Assembly (NCBI GenBank): GCA_008704415.1 | Contig: VXIS01000150.1 | Coordinates: forward strand, 1-64,000 | Source of the DNA: Sphaerosporella brunnea | Lineage: Eukaryota; Ascomycota; Pezizomycetes; Pezizales; Pyronemataceae | Length of the DNA: 64,000 bases | Reading direction: 5' to 3' | In this document: positions 61,285 through 64,000 of the stretch, piece by piece | Position numbering within the stretch: the first letter of the stretch is position 1 | Layout of the letters: every line of letters begins with the position of its first letter | Program-made: the position numbers and the translations under genes | The notes under the pieces: model-generated | What the model was told of the DNA's origin: nothing | Databases searched by the model: none | What the model saw: only the letters and a program-made list of their open reading frames with translations

Positions 61285-62788
61285 ATGGCCTCCGCAATCC
61301 AGTCTGCTGTTTCCTCCGTCCAGTCTGTGCTTCGCACTCCCACTCAGAAGGTTCTCCTTCTCGGCTCTGGCTTCGTCGCAAAGCCTTGCTTGGACTACCT
61401 TGCGAAGGAGGGCATCGCCATCACCGTTGGTATGACCTTGTGACCTGCGGGAATCAATTGAGTGGGGTGCTCTGAGTAACTGATCCACACAGCCTGCCGT
61501 ACTCTCGAGAGCGCCCAGAAGCTCTCCGCCGGCGTCAAGCTCGCGACCCCCATCTCCCTCGATGTTTCCAACGAGGCTGCCCTTGATGCTGAGACCGCGA
61601 AGCACGACCTCGTCATCTCTTTGATCCCCTACACCCACCACGCCACCGTCATCAAGTCTGCGATCCGATGCAAGAAGCACGTCGTAACGACCTCCTACGT
61701 TTCCCCTGCGATGGAGGAGCTGGACGAGGCCGCCAAGGAGGCGGGTATCACCGTTCTGAACGAGATCGGGCTCGACCCCGGTATCGACCACCTGTACGCC
61801 GTCAAGATGTTTGATGAGGTCCACGCCAAAGGCGGAAAGATCCTCTCCTTCCTGTCCTACTGTGGCGGTCTCCCCGCCCCCGAGGACTCGGGCAACCCTC
61901 TGGGCTACAAGTTCTCCTGGTCCTCTCGTGGTGTTCTGCTCGCCCTGAGAAACTCTGCCAAGTACTGGAAGAACGGCAAGATCGAGGAGATCTCTGGCCC
62001 CGAACTCATGGCCGCCGCGAAGCCTTACCACATCTACCCCGGCTACGCCTTTGTTGCCTACCCCAACCGTGACTCCACCGTCTACAAGCAGCGCTACTCG
62101 ATCCCCGAGGCGCAGACCATCATCCGCGGCACCCTTCGTTACCAGGGCTTCCCCGAGTTCGTGCACGCTCTCGTGGACATGGGTTTCCTCTCTGACGAGG
62201 CGACCTCAGACTTCGCCACGCCCCTTCCATGGAAGACTGCGCTGGCGAAGCTCCTCGGCTCCTCCTCGGACAAGGAGGAGGACCTGGTCTGGGCCATCTC
62301 CTCCAAGACCACCTTCTCCAGCACCGAGGAGAAGGAGCGCATCATCGCAGGCATGAAGTGGCTCGGCCTTTTCAGCGACAAGCACAACACTCCCCGCGGA
62401 AACCCTCTGGACACTCTGTGCGCCACTCTGGAGGAGAAGATGCAGTACGAGGAGGGCGAGCGCGACATGGTCATGCTGCAGCACCGCTTCGAGATCGAGT
62501 TGGCGGATGGCACTCGGGTGAGTCACACTTCTTCCCCTCCCCACAACACAGCAGGCTAACAACACCCAGGAAACCCGCACCTCCACCCTCGTCGACTACG
62601 GTGTCCCTGGCGGCTACACCTCCATGGCCAAGCTCGTCGGTGTCCCCTGCGCCGTCGCCACCAAGCTCGTCCTCAATGGCACCATTGCCGATAAAGGAGT
62701 CATCGCGCCCATGAACGCCAAGATCAACACGCCCTTGATCGAGGAGCTTAAATCCCTGGGAATCCAGTGCAAGGAGCAGCTTGTCTAG
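61285..62788 (+). CDS. LYS9: Saccharopine reductase (NADP+, L-glutamate-forming)
   Basis: Exons 61285-61429, 61493-62517 and 62570-62788 give 462 residues. The Rossmann motif VLLLGSGFVAKP is at about residue 24; SLIPYTHHATVIKSAI, HVVTTSYVSPAMEEL and GLDPGIDHLYAVKMFDEV are the saccharopine dehydrogenase signatures; the C terminus (ETRTSTLVDYGVPGGYTSMAKLVGVP) closes the fold. The enzyme makes saccharopine from alpha-aminoadipate semialdehyde and glutamate in the fungal alpha-aminoadipate route to lysine, which places the organism among fungi. Codon use is C-rich at third positions compared with its neighbours, fitting high expression. No targeting signal is seen. Confidence 0.95.
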
Positions 62789-63121
62789 ACCGCGTGTTTT
62801 GGTATCTTGTTTTTCGTAGCACTATATCTTTGTGATTAGCAGGCATGATCCGCAAGGGGAATTTAAAAAATTGGTGTATGTGTTTGTGTGGACGAATTAA
62901 TGATGTTTTTCGTTCAGATCTCCGTTTCTTAGGGTAAATCAGTAAATTGAGGCTGAGTGGTGAGCGTGCGAACATGGCGATGCATTCATCTTACTTTGAT
63001 CCTTGTCACGACTGCGATGAGAGGGGATTTAAATAGCCCCAGAGATCTACGAGAATCCATCACAGTAACAGACGAGTACTTATCGATATCTTAACTAGAA
63101 CCCCTCCTCCCCCCTCGTTCG
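62789..63121. other. LYS9 3' flank and next promoter
   Basis: 333 bp, AT-rich. Nothing else seen. Confidence 0.6.
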
Positions 63122-64000
63122 ATGGTGCTTTACGAGGAATACAATGCCGGCGGACCATCCCGAGAACACGATCACGCCTCCGCGGGCTTCTGCGGCGAGC
63201 TATTCATCCTCACTCGCGACCTTTTCGCCGCTCTACGGCTATCGAGCCACGTCAGTGATCCCGAGTCTGATGAGGCGTTCCTAGCCGAAAATGAGGCGGG
63301 AAGATTCAGGCTTTGGGGAGATGGGTTCGACGTGTTAGAGGGCCGCCTTGACGAGCTGCTTGATGGCTCTGTCCTTCTAAGTGCAGTTGTAATGCAGATG
63401 GTTGGAATAGCACGGAAGCTGCGTCGTTGTATGTCTCGCTCATCCATCACTTTTTTTGTTGATCAGGGAGTATTAATCAGGAGGCAGATGTTGACCGCGA
63501 CTCGGAGCTGTTCCGCAACCTCGAGTCGATGCTCGAAAAGGCCGGGTACATATTCCCGGAGACCCTGGATGATCCCCGCCAGAGTTGGACCGACGAACTC
63601 ACGCTTCTGGAAACGCTTGAGGATGTGGCTGTACTGAACGACGGATTGTACGAGCTCACGCCGTTCCTGGAGTCCATACCGATCGAATACGCCGAGATCG
63701 ATGAACTCGAAAACTCCCGCGCACCCACGATCGATGCCGGCCAGATGACGGAAACGAAAGCGCTGCATATAAACATTCTTGATAAGTTTCCTGAGGCGGC
63801 GTTCAATTTGCCGTTCGTGGAGCAGCTGGCGGATTTGAATATGCGCCGGAAAAAGAGACTGTGGGAGTTGAAGGAGAAAAACGAGAGCGCACCGGATCCC
63901 GAACCTGTAAGCTTTGGCAATGGGAGATCGAGAAGAGGTGCTCGCTCTCCGAGCTCCTATGCGCCGTCGACGAGGTACACTATGGGGACTATGGGCTCGA
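63122..64000 (+). CDS. Conserved fungal protein, N-terminal part (cut by window end)
   Basis: Exon 1 63122-63428 and exon 2 from 63467, open to the window end. The N-terminal ~100 residues (CGELFILTRDLFAALRL, EAGRFRLWGDGFDVLEGRLDELLDGSVLL) follow the pattern of a helical N-terminal domain common in Pezizomycotina proteins of unknown role, often fused to zinc fingers or other domains further on. After the intron come acidic helices (SELFRNLESMLEKAGYIFPE, NILDKFPEAAFNLPFVEQLADLNMRRKKRLWELKEK) and a basic Ser-rich tail. A donor-like GTAAGC after codon PEP (about 63907) may start another intron. No specific function can be given. Confidence 0.65.

Noticed and set aside
61279..62166. 295-codon frame antisense to LYS9
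   Set aside because: It is the shadow of the codon-biased LYS9 exon; its Gly/Val/Leu-rich translation has no family signature.

Overview
The window is nuclear DNA of a filamentous ascomycete (Pezizomycotina). Genes are dense and carry short GT-AG introns (about 50-100 nt, often with a CTAAC/CTGAC-like branch site). They include fungal-specific families: HapX, the AspC/Cdc12 septin, Cyk3, fungal Telo_bind and DUF7580 proteins, and alpha-aminoadipate-pathway lysine synthesis (LYS9). I could not fix the genus. I assembled gene models by hand, joining exons so that reading phase and family similarity both hold. Coordinates run from start codon to stop codon; exon limits are in the evidence text. 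No UTRs are called.

Layout. 1-2.1 kb: no supported gene, then a small MITE. 2.5-5.8 kb: an Any1/SLC66A2-type PQ-loop protein, a microsatellite-rich spacer, and an epoxide-hydrolase-like protein that lacks its catalytic residues. 6.3-16.5 kb: a minus-strand run of HID1, RRP4, an AIG2/GGCT protein and CYK3. 18.6-30 kb: SDH3, PWP2, CDC12 (divergent from PWP2), WDR83, TRM10 and a PHO13-type HAD phosphatase. 30.2-37 kb: a 12-exon USP7/UBP15 deubiquitinase, divergent from a mitochondrial PDK/BCKDK-type kinase. 37.7-47.2 kb: a telomere-binding-domain protein, the iron regulator hapX, and a chromodomain/HDA2-3-type protein. 47.2-49.5 kb: a long spacer with a short interstitial telomeric repeat. 49.5-57.2 kb: COX6, VPS54 and MCM5 (VPS54 and MCM5 divergent). 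57.9-64 kb: a decayed pogo-like transposase fragment and a second MITE, then a DUF7580 protein, LYS9, and a conserved fungal protein cut by the window end.

The genes are mostly unlinked housekeeping functions: RNA processing (RRP4, PWP2, TRM10), cytokinesis (CYK3, CDC12), membrane traffic (ANY1-like, HID1, VPS54), mitochondria (SDH3, COX6, PDK) and genome maintenance (MCM5, Telo_bind, chromodomain protein). I see no biosynthetic cluster and no defence island. The strongest unexplained signals are three exact ATCTGATAA (SreA-type) sites upstream of hapX, two hairpin MITEs with shared internal motifs, the catalytically dead epoxide-hydrolase-like protein with a poly-Ser insertion, and an acid-free, Arg-rich in-frame N-terminal extension on TRM10 that could be a mitochondrial presequence.
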